The notes under the pieces: model-generated
Database searches by the model: none
Seen by the model: only the letters and a program-made list of their open reading frames with translations
Told to the model about the DNA's origin: nothing
Source: Caulobacteraceae bacterium PMMR1
Lineage (GTDB): Bacteria; Pseudomonadota; Alphaproteobacteria; Caulobacterales; Caulobacteraceae
NCBI GenBank assembly: GCA_000733915.1
Contig: JPOM01000001.1
Coordinates: 2,544,001-2,608,000 of the forward strand
DNA length: 64,000 bases
Direction of reading: 5' to 3'
Shown here: positions 55,665 to 64,000 of the stretch, piece by piece
Layout of the letters: every line of letters starts with the position of its first letter
Numbering within the stretch: position 1 is the stretch's first letter
Program-made: the position numbers and the translations under genes

Positions 55665-56801
55665 ATGACCTTGAGCCTCCATCCTGGCACGACCCGGCGC
55701 GCCTTCGCCACGGCTTTGAGCGGAGCGCTGGCCGCCGCGCCCCTCAGCGCAAGGGCGCAGGCTGCCGTCGACGACTGGCCGCAGGGCGACGCCGGGCCGC
55801 TCAAGCCTCGGCTCCAGGCGATGTGGGCCGCGCGCAGCGGGGGCGCGTTGCCCGCGCTCGGCCGCGCCGACGCTTTCCTCGTCGCGCGCGACGGGCGGAT
55901 CATCTTCGAAGCCTATGGCGCGGACCACGGACCCTCAACCCGCCACGTCTCCTGGTCCATGGCCAAGTCCTTCACTCATGCCCTGGTCGGGATCGCGGTC
56001 GGAGAGGGGCGGGTGAACATCGACGCGCCCCTGAAGCTCGTGCCCAACCCGCCGCCGGGCCTAACCCTGCGGAGCCTGCTCACCCTCACCGACGGGCTTC
56101 GCTGGACCGAGGCGAGCTATGCGCCCCAGGACTCCGACGCCACCAAGATGATCTACGGCCCAGGGCGCATGGACGGCGCGGCTTATGCGGCGCACCGGGG
56201 TCAGGCCTATCCGCCCGGGACGCGCTGGCGCTATTCCACCGGAAGCTTCCAGCTCGCCGCCGCCGAGCTGCAGCTGGCGCTGTTTCCTCAGGCCAGGACG
56301 CCGGAGCAGCGCCGGGCGACCATGGCGGGCTATATCCGCAGCCGTCTGTTCGAGCCGCTCGGCATGAGGACCGCCCTGGCCGAGTTCGACCCCTCGGGGA
56401 CATTCATCGGCGGCTCGCTCGTCTACGCCTCGGCGCGGGACTACGCCCGGTTCGGCCAGCTCTACCTCGACGACGGCGTGTGGCGGGGACGTCGGATCCT
56501 GCCTCGGGGCTGGGTCGAGTTCGCGCGCACCCCCACGCGGGCGGCGGTCTATGGCGCGGGCTTCTGGCTCGAGGCGCCCTACGCCCGGACCAAGCCCTAT
56601 CGCTCCACCCTGGGGGACTCCGGCCTCTACGACGCCTTCTCCGCCCAGGGGCACGAGGGCCAGCTGATCCTGATCGCGCCCTCGCGCCGGCTCGTGGTCG
56701 TGCACCTGGGCCTCATGCCCGACGGCCCCGACCATTGGGCGGCGTTGGGACGGTGGCTCGCGCCGGGGGTCGCGGCGTTTGCGACCGTAGCGAAGGCGTG
56801 A
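55665..56801 (+). CDS. Beta-lactamase-fold serine hydrolase (class C/6-aminohexanoate-hydrolase-like)
   Basis: 378-residue exported serine hydrolase with a twin-arginine-like signal (TTRRAFATALSGALAAAPLSARA). The catalytic S-X-X-K is in WSMAKSFTHALVGIA. A tyrosine in RWRYSTGSFQLAA and HEGQLILIAPSRRLVVV near the C terminus fit the penicillin-binding/class C family. Similar proteins act on linear amides or esters; no role in resistance is supported. Its start lies 14 bp from the divergent membrane-anchored protein gene. Confidence 0.9.
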   Translation: MTLSLHPGTTRRAFATALSGALAAAPLSARAQAAVDDWPQGDAGPLKPRLQAMWAARSGGALPALGRADAFLVARDGRIIFEAYGADHGPSTRHVSWSMAKSFTHALVGIAVGEGRVNIDAPLKLVPNPPPGLTLRSLLTLTDGLRWTEASYAPQDSDATKMIYGPGRMDGAAYAAHRGQAYPPGTRWRYSTGSFQLAAAELQLALFPQARTPEQRRATMAGYIRSRLFEPLGMRTALAEFDPSGTFIGGSLVYASARDYARFGQLYLDDGVWRGRRILPRGWVEFARTPTRAAVYGAGFWLEAPYARTKPYRSTLGDSGLYDAFSAQGHEGQLILIAPSRRLVVVHLGLMPDGPDHWAALGRWLAPGVAAFATVAKA

Positions 56802-56897
56802 ACGGACAGGGTTAACGCGCGCTTCGCGGTAACCTTTCATGCACGAAAAAGTCGCCCCGCGACGCATCTGACCCGTTGACGCCAATCCGGCCGTATG

Positions 56898-56944
56898 GCC
56901 CCATATCTCGGGCTGAGGGCGCTTCGGACCACTAGATGTGGGAT
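56898..56944. promoter_or_regulatory. Tandem NrdR-box-like pair upstream of nrdA
   Basis: Two 16-bp elements, GCCCCATATCTCGGGC (56898-56913) and CCACTAGATGTGGGAT (56929-56944), partly match the NrdR box (ACACTATATNTTGTGT type). They are exactly 31 bp apart, the three-turn spacing usual for tandem NrdR boxes. The second is the better match (CCACTAGATGTGG). They lie about 70-115 bases before the nrdA start. Confidence 0.5.
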
Positions 56945-57012
56945 GCGGCCGGGCTGGGTTTGCCGCCGGCAAGCCCTTGTGCGTTCAGGTGAAAAGCGGG
57001 TCTATCAGAACC

Positions 57013-58878
57013 ATGGCGAGCGAATCCTCGGCGGCGAGAGCGGACTCCCGGATTGCGCGGCGGGCCGAACAGCGGCCCCAGCCGGGCCCGCAACTCAGCC
57101 TGGTGCGCAAGGTCGAGGTCGACCGCTCGCGCGACGCGCTCCTGACCGATTTCGGCAAGAAGACGCTGGAGGATCGCTACCTCCTGCCGGGCGAGTCCTA
57201 TCAGGACATGTTCGCCCGCGTCGCGACGGCCTATGCCGACGACGCCGACCACGCCCAGCGGGTCTACGACTATATCTCCAGGCTCTGGTTCATGCCGGCG
57301 ACGCCTGTGCTGTCCAACGGCGGAGCGGGGCGGGGGCTTCCGATCTCCTGCTTCCTGAACGCGGTGCCGGACTCGCTGGAAGGCATCGTCGGCGTCTGGA
57401 ACGAGAACGTGGCGCTGGCGTCGAACGGCGGCGGAATTGGCACCTACTGGGGCGGGGTGCGCTCCATCGGCGAGAAGGTGAAGGGCGCGGGCCAGACCTC
57501 GGGCATCATCCCCTTCATCCGCGTGATGGACAGCCTGACGCTGGCGATCAGCCAGGGCTCGCTCAGGCGCGGGTCGGCCGCCGTCTACCTCGACATCCAC
57601 CACCCGGAAATCGAGGAGTTCCTGGAAATCCGCAAGCCGTCGGGCGACTTCAACCGCAAGTCCCTGAACCTGCACCACGGCATCAACATCACCGACGCCT
57701 TCATGGAGGCGGTGCGCGACGGCGCCAGGTTCGGCCTGAGGAGCCCCAAGAGCGGCGAGGTCGTGCGCGAGGTCGACGCCCGCGCCCTGTGGCAGAAGAT
57801 CCTGGAGATCCGGCTGCAGACCGGCGAGCCCTATCTGATCTTCTCCGATACGGTGAACCGCGCCCTGCCGCAGCACCAGCGCGAGCTCGGCCTGAAAGTG
57901 CGCCAGTCCAACCTGTGCAGCGAGATCGTGCTGGCGACGGGCAAGGACCACACGGGGCGCGAGCGCACCGCCGTCTGCTGCCTCTCGTCGGTCAACGCCG
58001 AGACTTTCATGGAGTGGCGCGACGAGCCCCGCTTCATCGAGGACGTGATGCGCTTCCTCGACAACGTGCTGCAGGACTTCATCGACCGGGCGCCGGGCTC
58101 GATGGAGGCGGCGATCTATGCAGCGGAGCGGGAGCGTTCGGTGGGCCTGGGGCTCATGGGCTTCCACTCGTTCCTTCAAAGCCAGGACACGCCCTTCGAG
58201 AGCGCGCTGGCCAAGTCCTGGAACATGCGCATCTTTAAGCACCTGCGCCGGGAGGCCGACAAGGCCAGCCGCCTGCTCGCCGAAGAGCGCGGCCCTTGCC
58301 CGGACGCAGCGGAGCGCGGCGTGATGGAGCGCTTCTCGCACAAGCTGGCGATCGCTCCGACGGCCTCGATCTCGATCATCTGCGGCGGCGCCTCCGCCGG
58401 CATCGAGCCGATCCCCGCCAATATCTACACCCACAAGACCCTGTCGGGCTCCTTTGCGGTCAAGAACCCCTACCTGGAGAAGCTCCTGCGGGCGAAGGGC
58501 AAGGACACCCCCGAGGTCTGGAGCTCGATCCTGGAGAACGAGGGCTCCGTGCAGCACCTCGACTTCCTGAGCCCGCAGGAGAAGGACGTGTTCAAGACCG
58601 CCTTCGAGCTCGATCAGCGCTGGGTGATCGAACTGGCTGCGGACCGCACGCCCGACATCTGCCAGAGCCAGTCGGTCAACATCTTCCTGCCCGGCGACGT
58701 CGATAAGTGGGACCTGCACATGCTGCACTGGACGGCCTGGGAGCGGGGCTGCAAGTCGCTCTACTACCTGCGCTCCAAGTCGGTGCAGCGCGCCGCGTTT
58801 GCGGGCTCCGACGCCGCCCGCCCCGACGTCGAGGCCGCCGCCCGCACCGACTACGAGGAATGCCTCGCCTGCCAGTGA
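57013..58878 (+). CDS. nrdA: Ribonucleoside-diphosphate reductase alpha subunit (class I, short form)
   Basis: Catalytic subunit that reduces NDPs to dNDPs. 621 residues, shorter than E. coli NrdA because no N-terminal ATP-cone is present, so the overall-activity site is probably lacking. Key residues visible: SCFLNAVPDS (redox Cys), NLCSEIVLAT (thiyl Cys and Glu), TASISIICGGASAGIEP, LYYLRSKSV (radical-transfer tyrosines) and the C-terminal CLACQ redox pair. The ATG 57013 gives MASESSAAR. No nrdB follows; the next gene is convergent mscS. NrdR-like boxes lie upstream. Confidence 0.95.
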   Translation: MASESSAARADSRIARRAEQRPQPGPQLSLVRKVEVDRSRDALLTDFGKKTLEDRYLLPGESYQDMFARVATAYADDADHAQRVYDYISRLWFMPATPVLSNGGAGRGLPISCFLNAVPDSLEGIVGVWNENVALASNGGGIGTYWGGVRSIGEKVKGAGQTSGIIPFIRVMDSLTLAISQGSLRRGSAAVYLDIHHPEIEEFLEIRKPSGDFNRKSLNLHHGINITDAFMEAVRDGARFGLRSPKSGEVVREVDARALWQKILEIRLQTGEPYLIFSDTVNRALPQHQRELGLKVRQSNLCSEIVLATGKDHTGRERTAVCCLSSVNAETFMEWRDEPRFIEDVMRFLDNVLQDFIDRAPGSMEAAIYAAERERSVGLGLMGFHSFLQSQDTPFESALAKSWNMRIFKHLRREADKASRLLAEERGPCPDAAERGVMERFSHKLAIAPTASISIICGGASAGIEPIPANIYTHKTLSGSFAVKNPYLEKLLRAKGKDTPEVWSSILENEGSVQHLDFLSPQEKDVFKTAFELDQRWVIELAADRTPDICQSQSVNIFLPGDVDKWDLHMLHWTAWERGCKSLYYLRSKSVQRAAFAGSDAARPDVEAAARTDYEECLACQ

Positions 58879-58897
58879 CGGCGGCGACGGCATGCGA

Positions 58898-59968
58898 TCA
58901 GGCCTGATCCGGCGAGGGTCCCACGGGCGCACGGCCCTCCGGGTCGGCCAGGCCTCGGGCGAGTTGGGCGTCGGCGGAGGCGTCGTTGGTCGAGGGCGGG
59001 GCGGCTTCGGCAGGCGGCGCGGACGGCGGTGAGACAGCCCCGGGCTGGCGAGGCTTCATGCCGAGCGCGGCCAGGGCCTCGGCGTCCTCCAGCCCGAACA
59101 GGCTGCGCGCCCGCACATCGATCTGGGCGAAGGGCATCTCCAGCCCGGCGGCGCGCAGGGCATCCTCGATGGCCCAGGTATAGGCCGCCTGGGTAGCGGC
59201 CGGACGGCGCACCGCCTGCTCGGTGGGCCAGACCACGAGCTCGAAGTTGAGCTGGCTCTCGCCGAAGCCGGTCATCCAGACCTGGGTCTTGCGGCCCTCC
59301 GCATCCGGCGAGGTCAGGGGAAGGGCGTGGGCCGCCTTCAGCACCGCCTCGCGCACCTTGGTCTTGTCGGAGCCGTAGGCCACCCCAAAGGGCACGTGGA
59401 TGCGCCGGGTGTGGCCGCGCAGCGTCCAGTTCACCACCCGGTTCTCGATCAGCTTGGAGTTGGGCAGCACCACGTCCAGAGCGTCATTGGTGCGGATACG
59501 GGTGGCGCGCGGGCCGACCTCCACGATCTCGCCGCGGACGTTCGGCTCCAGCTCCACGAAATCGCCGACGTTCACATTGGGGTCGAAGATGATCACCAGG
59601 CCGGAGACGAACTCGCGCACCACGCCCTGGAGTCCGAGGCCCACGCCCACGCCGACCGCCCCCGCGAAGACGGCGAGGGAGTTCAGGTTGATGCCGACGG
59701 TGGACAGGGCCACGAAGACGCCGACCGCCACCACCGCATAGCCGACCAGCTTCTCCACGATGTAGAGCGACGAGGCGCTGACCCGCGAGCGGCCCTTCAG
59801 CCGCATGATCGTCCGGCGGAGCAGCCGCGCGGCGACCACCGCCAGGGTCACGATCACCACAGCGGCGGCAAGGCGCCCCGCAAACGCGATCCAGGCCCCT
59901 GAGCGCAACGGCTCGAGCGACGGCAGCGCGGTCAGGTCGGGCGGGGTCGATTGCGGGGCTGGGGTCAC
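58898..59968 (-). CDS. mscS: Small-conductance mechanosensitive channel (MscS family)
   Basis: 356-residue channel that relieves turgor on osmotic downshock. It has about three membrane helices; the pore helix is AGAVGVGVGLGLQGVVREFV (Gly/Ala-rich TM3), followed by the beta domain IFDPNVNVGDFVELEPNVRG-EIVEVGPRATRIRTNDALDV and VVLPNSKLIENRVVNWT. The long Pro/Ala/Ser C-terminal tail is unusual but common in this lineage. GTG start at 59968. Convergent with nrdA (19-bp gap). Confidence 0.94.
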   Translation of the reverse strand: MTPAPQSTPPDLTALPSLEPLRSGAWIAFAGRLAAAVVIVTLAVVAARLLRRTIMRLKGRSRVSASSLYIVEKLVGYAVVAVGVFVALSTVGINLNSLAVFAGAVGVGVGLGLQGVVREFVSGLVIIFDPNVNVGDFVELEPNVRGEIVEVGPRATRIRTNDALDVVLPNSKLIENRVVNWTLRGHTRRIHVPFGVAYGSDKTKVREAVLKAAHALPLTSPDAEGRKTQVWMTGFGESQLNFELVVWPTEQAVRRPAATQAAYTWAIEDALRAAGLEMPFAQIDVRARSLFGLEDAEALAALGMKPRQPGAVSPPSAPPAEAAPPSTNDASADAQLARGLADPEGRAPVGPSPDQA

Positions 59969-60102
59969 GCGGCGGGAGCGCGCTGCGTGCGGCGACGGTT
60001 CCGTCAGGCGGGGATGGGAAGGCGACCGCTATGGCAGGTCTGGCCGGGCCGGCGCGCCTGGGCTAGAGCCCCGCCCTGTCCTGCCCTTTGGAAAGCCCGC
60101 CC

Positions 60103-60819
60103 ATGCGCCCCTCCGGCCGCGCCGCCGACCAGCTCCGCCAGATCACCATCGAGACGGGGGTGAACCGCTATGCGGAGGGCTCCTGCCTGATCGGCTTCGG
60201 CCACACCCGCGTGCTCTGCACCGCCAGCCTGGAGGAGGAGGTCCCGCGCTTCCTGAAGGGCAAGGGCCAGGGCTGGGTCACGGCCGAGTACGGCATGCTG
60301 CCCCGCGCCACCCACACCCGCGGTCGCCGCGAGGCCGCTCAGGGCAAGCAGAGCGGCCGCACTCAGGAGATCCAGCGCCTGATCGGACGCTCGCTCAGGG
60401 CGGTGGTGGACCTGAAGGCGCTCGGCGAGCGGCAGATCACGCTCGACTGCGACGTGGTCCAGGCCGACGGCGGCACCCGCACCGCAGCGATCACGGGGGG
60501 CTGGATCGCGCTCCGCCTGGCCTGCGACTACCTGCGGCGCGAGGGCGTGCTGAAGTCGGACCCGATCTTGGACCACGTCGCCGCGGTCAGCTGCGGCATC
60601 GCGGGCGCGGGACCGGTGCTGGACCTCGACTACGAGGAGGACTCCGCCGCCGAGGCCGACGCCAACTTCGTCCTGACCGGCCGCGGCCAGATCGTGGAGA
60701 TCCAGGCCACGGGGGAGAAGCGAGGCTTCTCCGAGGCCGAGTTCGCGGCGCTGTTCTCGCTGGCGAGATCGGGGATCGCGGACCTCGCCGCGCGCCAGAA
60801 GGCCGCCGTTCAGGCCTGA
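60103..60819 (+). CDS. rph: Ribonuclease PH
   Basis: Phosphorolytic 3'-5' exoribonuclease that trims tRNA 3' ends. 238 residues. Motifs: [60 protein letters not shown] and [20 protein letters not shown] with the phosphate- and metal-site Asp residues. The ATG 60103 fits the family N terminus. The 3' end overlaps the convergent small regulator gene by 10 bp. Confidence 0.97.
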   Translation: MRPSGRAADQLRQITIETGVNRYAEGSCLIGFGHTRVLCTASLEEEVPRFLKGKGQGWVTAEYGMLPRATHTRGRREAAQGKQSGRTQEIQRLIGRSLRAVVDLKALGERQITLDCDVVQADGGTRTAAITGGWIALRLACDYLRREGVLKSDPILDHVAAVSCGIAGAGPVLDLDYEEDSAAEADANFVLTGRGQIVEIQATGEKRGFSEAEFAALFSLARSGIADLAARQKAAVQA

Positions 60820-61034
60820 TCGGGCTCGACGTCGAAGCCGCGCTCGAACAGGTCGCCGGGCTCGCAGGCGAGCTCGCGGCACAGGGCGTCCAGCGTGCTC
60901 AGCCGCACCGCTCGGGCGCGGCCGTCGCGAAGCAGCTGCAGATCGCCCGGCGGGATGCCGACCCGGTCCGCCAGCTCCGCCAGCGACATGCGGCGGTTAA
61001 GCAGCAGCTCCGCCAGGCGCACCCGCACCGCCAT
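60810..61034 (-). CDS. Small XRE-type helix-turn-helix regulator
   Basis: 74-residue DNA-binding protein: [20 protein letters not shown], then [20 protein letters not shown] and [20 protein letters not shown], a short Cro/CI-like domain of the YozG type. The ATG overlaps the stop of the DUF2975 gene (ATGA at 61034), so both are in one operon. Such regulators are usually encoded next to DUF2975 membrane proteins, which suggests a membrane-protein/regulator pair. Confidence 0.9.
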   Translation of the reverse strand: MAVRVRLAELLLNRRMSLAELADRVGIPPGDLQLLRDGRARAVRLSTLDALCRELACEPGDLFERGFDVEPDQA

Positions 61035-61576
61035 CAGACCGTCAGCTCCGCCTCGGCCCTGAGGCGCGCGCCCTCGCGGAAGACCTCGGCCAGGACGAAC
61101 ACCGCCAGCACCGAAAAGAGCGCCGTGGGGTTCAGCACGACCCAGCCTCCCTCGGCGGCGGACCTCGGCATCCAGAGCCGGAGCGTCAGTCGGGCCAAGT
61201 GGCTCATCGCCTCGACCCCGATCAGGGCCAGGCCGATCTGGCGCAGCCGCTGCACGTTCTCGGGCTGGAACGGATCGCCGAGGGTCAGGGTCTCGACCAC
61301 CCGCCGCAGCCGGTTCAAGATCACCACCATCAGCGCGGTATAGGCCGAGCAGGCCAGGACGAAGCCCGCGAGCGCCGGCGAGCGGGGGTCCGCGTCGATC
61401 TCGCCCAACCCCGCGCCCAGCCGCACATGCACCATCTCCGGCGCGAAGGGGATATAGAGCAGCAGGCTCAGGGCCAGGAGGGCGAACCCGACCGTCACCG
61501 CCCAGAGCGCCCAGTACGCCACGTCCAGCGCGATCTTGAGGAAGCTCGACACCGATCCCGGTCCCAGCGCGCGCAT
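61034..61576 (-). CDS. DUF2975 family membrane protein
   Basis: 180-residue integral membrane protein with four helices (LDVAYWALWAVTVGFALLAL; GFVLACSAYTALMVVILNRL; later IGLALIGVEAMSHLARLTLR and FSVLAVFVLAEVFREGARL). The middle segment LTLGDPFQPENVQRLRQIGL is the DUF2975 signature. It is followed by an overlapping XRE regulator gene, the usual partner. Function unknown; a role in sensing for the regulator is plausible. Confidence 0.88.
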   Translation of the reverse strand: MRALGPGSVSSFLKIALDVAYWALWAVTVGFALLALSLLLYIPFAPEMVHVRLGAGLGEIDADPRSPALAGFVLACSAYTALMVVILNRLRRVVETLTLGDPFQPENVQRLRQIGLALIGVEAMSHLARLTLRLWMPRSAAEGGWVVLNPTALFSVLAVFVLAEVFREGARLRAEAELTV

Positions 61577-61710
61577 CGATCCCCGGCCGCTCCGTTCGTC
61601 TTGCCGGACAGCCTAGCCGCTTCCCGAGTGCGGGGCCTCCGATTTCTTGAGCGGGGGAACTGTCAGGCTCGGCGGCTATTCGGGTTGCAGGCGGCTTGGC
61701 GGGTGTCGAA

Positions 61711-61729
61711 GCGTCGTGATAACCGACGC
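61711..61729. promoter_or_regulatory. Inverted repeat GCGTCG-N7-CGACGC upstream of fabA
   Basis: Perfect 6-bp arms at 61711-61716 and 61724-61729 with spacer TGATAAC, 66-84 bases before the fabA start. Candidate operator or leader hairpin for fabA-fabB; the factor is not known. Confidence 0.35.
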
Positions 61730-61794
61730 GGCTTGACCAAGGCGGCGCCGGACGGGCGTCCTCGCCCTCTCGATTGTTAAGGACAGTTCCGCCC

Positions 61795-62328
61795 ATGGCG
61801 CTTGCCGACGTCCAGTCCAGCTTCGAGCTGCCCGACCTCCTCGCCTGCTCGCGGGGCGAGATGTTCGGCCCCGGCAACGCCCAGCTGCCCGCGCCGCCGA
61901 TGCTGATGATCGATCGCATCGTCGAGATCAGCGCGACCGGCGGCAAGCACGGGAAAGGCTTCATCCGCGCCGAGCTCGACATCAACCCGGAGCAGTGGTT
62001 CTTCCTGTGCCACTTCTTCGGCGATCCGGTCATGCCCGGCTGCCTGGGCCTGGACGCCATGTGGCAGCTGGTCGGCTTCTTCCTGGGCTGGTCGGGAGCG
62101 CCGGGCCGCGGCCGGGCGTTGGGCGTGGGCGAAGTCAAGTTCACCGGCCAGGTCACCCCCAATATCCGCAAGGTCACCTATCTGATCGACATGAAGCGCG
62201 TGATCCTGCGCAAGCTCGTCATGGGCATCGGCGACGGTGTGATGGAAGCCGACGGCAAGCCCATCTATGACGCGCGCGATCTGCGCGTCGGGCTGTTCGA
62301 CGCCAAGGAGCTGGCCGCAGGCGGCTGA
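61795..62328 (+). CDS. fabA: 3-hydroxydecanoyl-ACP dehydratase/isomerase
   Basis: Introduces the cis double bond in anaerobic unsaturated fatty acid synthesis. 177 residues. Hot-dog fold with [20 protein letters not shown] and the catalytic His in [29 protein letters not shown], plus [15 protein letters not shown]. The start is the ATG 61795 ([12 protein letters not shown]); the TTG 21 bases upstream is less likely. First gene of fabA-fabB (25-bp gap). Confidence 0.97.
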   Translation: MALADVQSSFELPDLLACSRGEMFGPGNAQLPAPPMLMIDRIVEISATGGKHGKGFIRAELDINPEQWFFLCHFFGDPVMPGCLGLDAMWQLVGFFLGWSGAPGRGRALGVGEVKFTGQVTPNIRKVTYLIDMKRVILRKLVMGIGDGVMEADGKPIYDARDLRVGLFDAKELAAGG

Positions 62329-62353
62329 GCTGAGACAGGAGAACGGGGTTTCC

Positions 62354-63580
62354 ATGCGTCGCGTCGCGGTCACCGGCATCGGCATCGTCTCCTCGATCGG
62401 CAACAACGCCAACGAGGTGACGGCCTCCCTGCGCGAGGCTCGGTCCGGCATCACCGAAGCGCCCGCCTACAAGGAGCTGGGCTTCCGCTGCCAGGTGCAT
62501 GCGCCGGTCAAGCTCGATTGGGAGAGCCAGGTCGACCGCCGCGCCGCCCGCTTCCTGGCCGAGGGCACGGCCTACGCCCACATCGCTCTTGAGCAGGCGA
62601 TCGCGGACTCCGGCCTTGAGGAGCACGAGGTCCGCAGCGAGCGGACGGGCCTGATCGTCGGCTCCGGCGGCCCCTCGACGCGGGCGATCGTCGCCGCCGC
62701 CGACGTCACCCGTGAGAAGGGCCCCAAGCGGGTCGGCCCCTTCGCCGTGCCCAAGGCGATGTGCTCGGGCCCCTCGGCGGTGCTCTCCACCTGGTTCAAG
62801 ACCCGCGGGCTGAACTATTCGATCAGCTCCGCCTGCGCGACCTCGACCCACTGCATCGGCGCGGGCGCCGAGCAGATCGCCATGGGCAAGCAGGACGTCG
62901 TCTTCGCCGGCGGGTGCGAAGAGCTGGACTGGACCCTCAGCGTGCTCTTCGACGCCATGGGCGCGATGTCGAGCGACTTCAACGACCGGCCCGAGGTCGC
63001 CTCGCGCGCCTATGACGCCAAGCGCGACGGCTTCGTCATCGCGGGCGGGGCCGGCATGCTCGTGCTGGAGGACCTGGAGCGCGCCCGCGCCCGCGGCGCC
63101 AAGATCTACGCCGAGATCGGCGGCTATGCGGCCAATGCGGACGCCCACGACATGGTCGCGCCCTCCGGCGAGGGGGCGGTGCGCTGCATGCGGATGGCGC
63201 TGGGCGGTTGGGGCGGGGTGAAGCCGCCGCCGGTGCAGTACCTGAACCCGCACGGCACCGGCACGCCCATCGGCGACGTCAAGGAGATGGACGCGGTGCG
63301 CGAGGTGTTCGGGCGCGACGCGCCCCTGATCTCCTCCACCAAGTCCCTGACCGGCCACAGCCTGGGCGCGGCCGGCGCGCAGGAGGCGATCTACTGCATC
63401 CTGATGATGCAGAACGGCTTTGCGGCCGAGAGCGCCCACATCGAGACCTTGGATCCCGCCTTCGCCGACCTGCCGATCCTGCGGGAACGCAAGGAGATCG
63501 CGCTGGAGTGCGTCATGTCGAACAGCTTCGGGTTCGGCGGGACGAACGGCTGCCTGGTGCTGAAGCGCGCCGAGTTCTGA
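62354..63580 (+). CDS. fabB: 3-oxoacyl-ACP synthase I
   Basis: Condensing enzyme that extends unsaturated acyl chains. 408 residues. The catalytic Cys is in [20 protein letters not shown], and the His residues in [14 protein letters not shown] and [16 protein letters not shown]. The C-terminal [18 protein letters not shown] completes the thiolase fold. AGGAG lies about 10 bases before the ATG at 62354. It follows fabA. In many alphaproteobacteria fabI comes next, but here the pntB end follows on the opposite strand. Confidence 0.97.
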   Translation: MRRVAVTGIGIVSSIGNNANEVTASLREARSGITEAPAYKELGFRCQVHAPVKLDWESQVDRRAARFLAEGTAYAHIALEQAIADSGLEEHEVRSERTGLIVGSGGPSTRAIVAAADVTREKGPKRVGPFAVPKAMCSGPSAVLSTWFKTRGLNYSISSACATSTHCIGAGAEQIAMGKQDVVFAGGCEELDWTLSVLFDAMGAMSSDFNDRPEVASRAYDAKRDGFVIAGGAGMLVLEDLERARARGAKIYAEIGGYAANADAHDMVAPSGEGAVRCMRMALGGWGGVKPPPVQYLNPHGTGTPIGDVKEMDAVREVFGRDAPLISSTKSLTGHSLGAAGAQEAIYCILMMQNGFAAESAHIETLDPAFADLPILRERKEIALECVMSNSFGFGGTNGCLVLKRAEF

Positions 63581-63651
63581 ACGGCAGGCGCGGGCCGGCC
63601 CGGGCCGCCCGGACATGGCGCCTGCCCCGCCCAGGGCAAGGGCAAGGGCGC

Positions 63652-64000
63652 TCACAGCGCCTTCACGATGCCCTCGACCATCTTCTTGGCGTCTCCGAAC
63701 AGCATCATGGTGTTGTCGCGGAAGAAGAGTTCGTTCTCCACGCCCGCATAGCCCGAGCCCATGCCGCGTTTCACGAACAGCACCGTGCGGGCCTTCTCGA
63801 CCTCGAGGATCGGCATGCCGAAGATCGGGCTCTTGGGGTCGGTCTTGGCGGCGGGGTTGGTCACGTCGTTCGCGCCGATGACGAAGGCCACGTCGGCGGT
63901 GGCGAACTCCGAGTTGATGTCCTCCAGCTCGAAGACCTCGTCATAGGGGACATTGGCCTCGGCCAGCAGCACGTTCATGTGGCCGGGCATCCGGCCTGCG
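63652..64000 (-). CDS. pntB: NAD(P) transhydrogenase subunit beta, C-terminal part (window edge)
   Basis: Last 116 or so residues of the proton-translocating transhydrogenase beta subunit. The visible part is the NADP-binding domain [23 protein letters not shown], then [40 protein letters not shown] and [28 protein letters not shown]. The N terminus lies beyond the window, so the start is unknown. Confidence 0.96.
   Translation of the reverse strand, partial: AGRMPGHMNVLLAEANVPYDEVFELEDINSEFATADVAFVIGANDVTNPAAKTDPKSPIFGMPILEVEKARTVLFVKRGMGSGYAGVENELFFRDNTMMLFGDAKKMVEGIVKAL

Noticed and set aside
63591-63602. Perfect palindrome CGGGCCGGCCCG after fabB as a terminator
   Set aside because: No loop and no T-run follow; such GC palindromes are expected by chance at this base composition.

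Overview
The window is GC-rich alphaproteobacterial chromosome and most likely comes from Caulobacterales (a Caulobacter- or Phenylobacterium-like organism). The evidence is a Caulobacter-type DnaA next to rpsT, a SciP (DUF1153) gene beside hook genes, a fliK-flgD-flgE operon divergent from flgK-flgL with sigma-54 promoters, GANTC (CcrM-type) sites in control regions, and the rimP-nusA-ylxR-infB, fabA-fabB and tsaD-gpsA blocks. I cannot fix the genus. There is no phage, IS element, CRISPR array, tRNA or rRNA, and nothing that looks like a defence island. It is a core-genome stretch.

Layout. 1-2.55 kb: threonine synthase (5' cut off) and an M16 peptidase. 2.55-10.2 kb: flagellar hook cluster. 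The cell-cycle repressor sciP and fliK-flgD-flgE lie on the minus strand, flgK-flgL on the plus strand, with a 382-bp divergent control region. 10.2-19.8 kb: a small outer-membrane barrel behind a Fur-like box, 3-hydroxybutyryl-CoA dehydrogenase, orphan proteins, the def/fmt/truA block, an ATP-grasp enzyme, endonuclease III and a DUF2244 protein. 19.8-26.2 kb: rimP-nusA-ylxR-infB. 26.2-44.5 kb: thioesterase, XRE regulator, YncE/phosphatase fusion, UppP-like protein, hydrolases, zinc peptidase, mutL, two acyl-CoA dehydrogenases, L-serine dehydratase and tsaD-gpsA-YciI-Rieske. 44.6-47.5 kb: hemD, dnaA and rpsT around the dnaA leader. 47.7-59 kb: dehydrogenases, ftsY-yciB, creatininase family, sugar-nucleotide epimerase, dihydrolipoamide dehydrogenase, malate dehydrogenase, serine hydrolase and a ribonucleotide reductase large subunit. 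59-64 kb: MscS, RNase PH, an XRE/DUF2975 pair, fabA-fabB and the 3' end of pntB.

How the genes work together. The flagellar block makes hook, hook-length ruler, cap and junction proteins from two facing sigma-54 promoters, with SciP as a cell-cycle brake alongside. The rimP-infB block couples transcription and translation factors. truA-fmt-def serves formyl-Met initiation and tRNA modification. dnaA, mutL and nrdA cover replication, repair and dNTP supply. The acyl-CoA dehydrogenases, hbd, tesB, fabA and fabB handle fatty acids; lpdA and mdh belong to central metabolism.

Quality warning. Seven genes (fliK, nth, infB four times, the YncE/phosphatase gene, the UppP-like gene and lpdA) are broken by small frameshifts, nearly all at short G or C runs and nearly all explained by a missing base. 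Several are essential genes, so I read this as homopolymer under-calling in the assembly rather than real gene decay.
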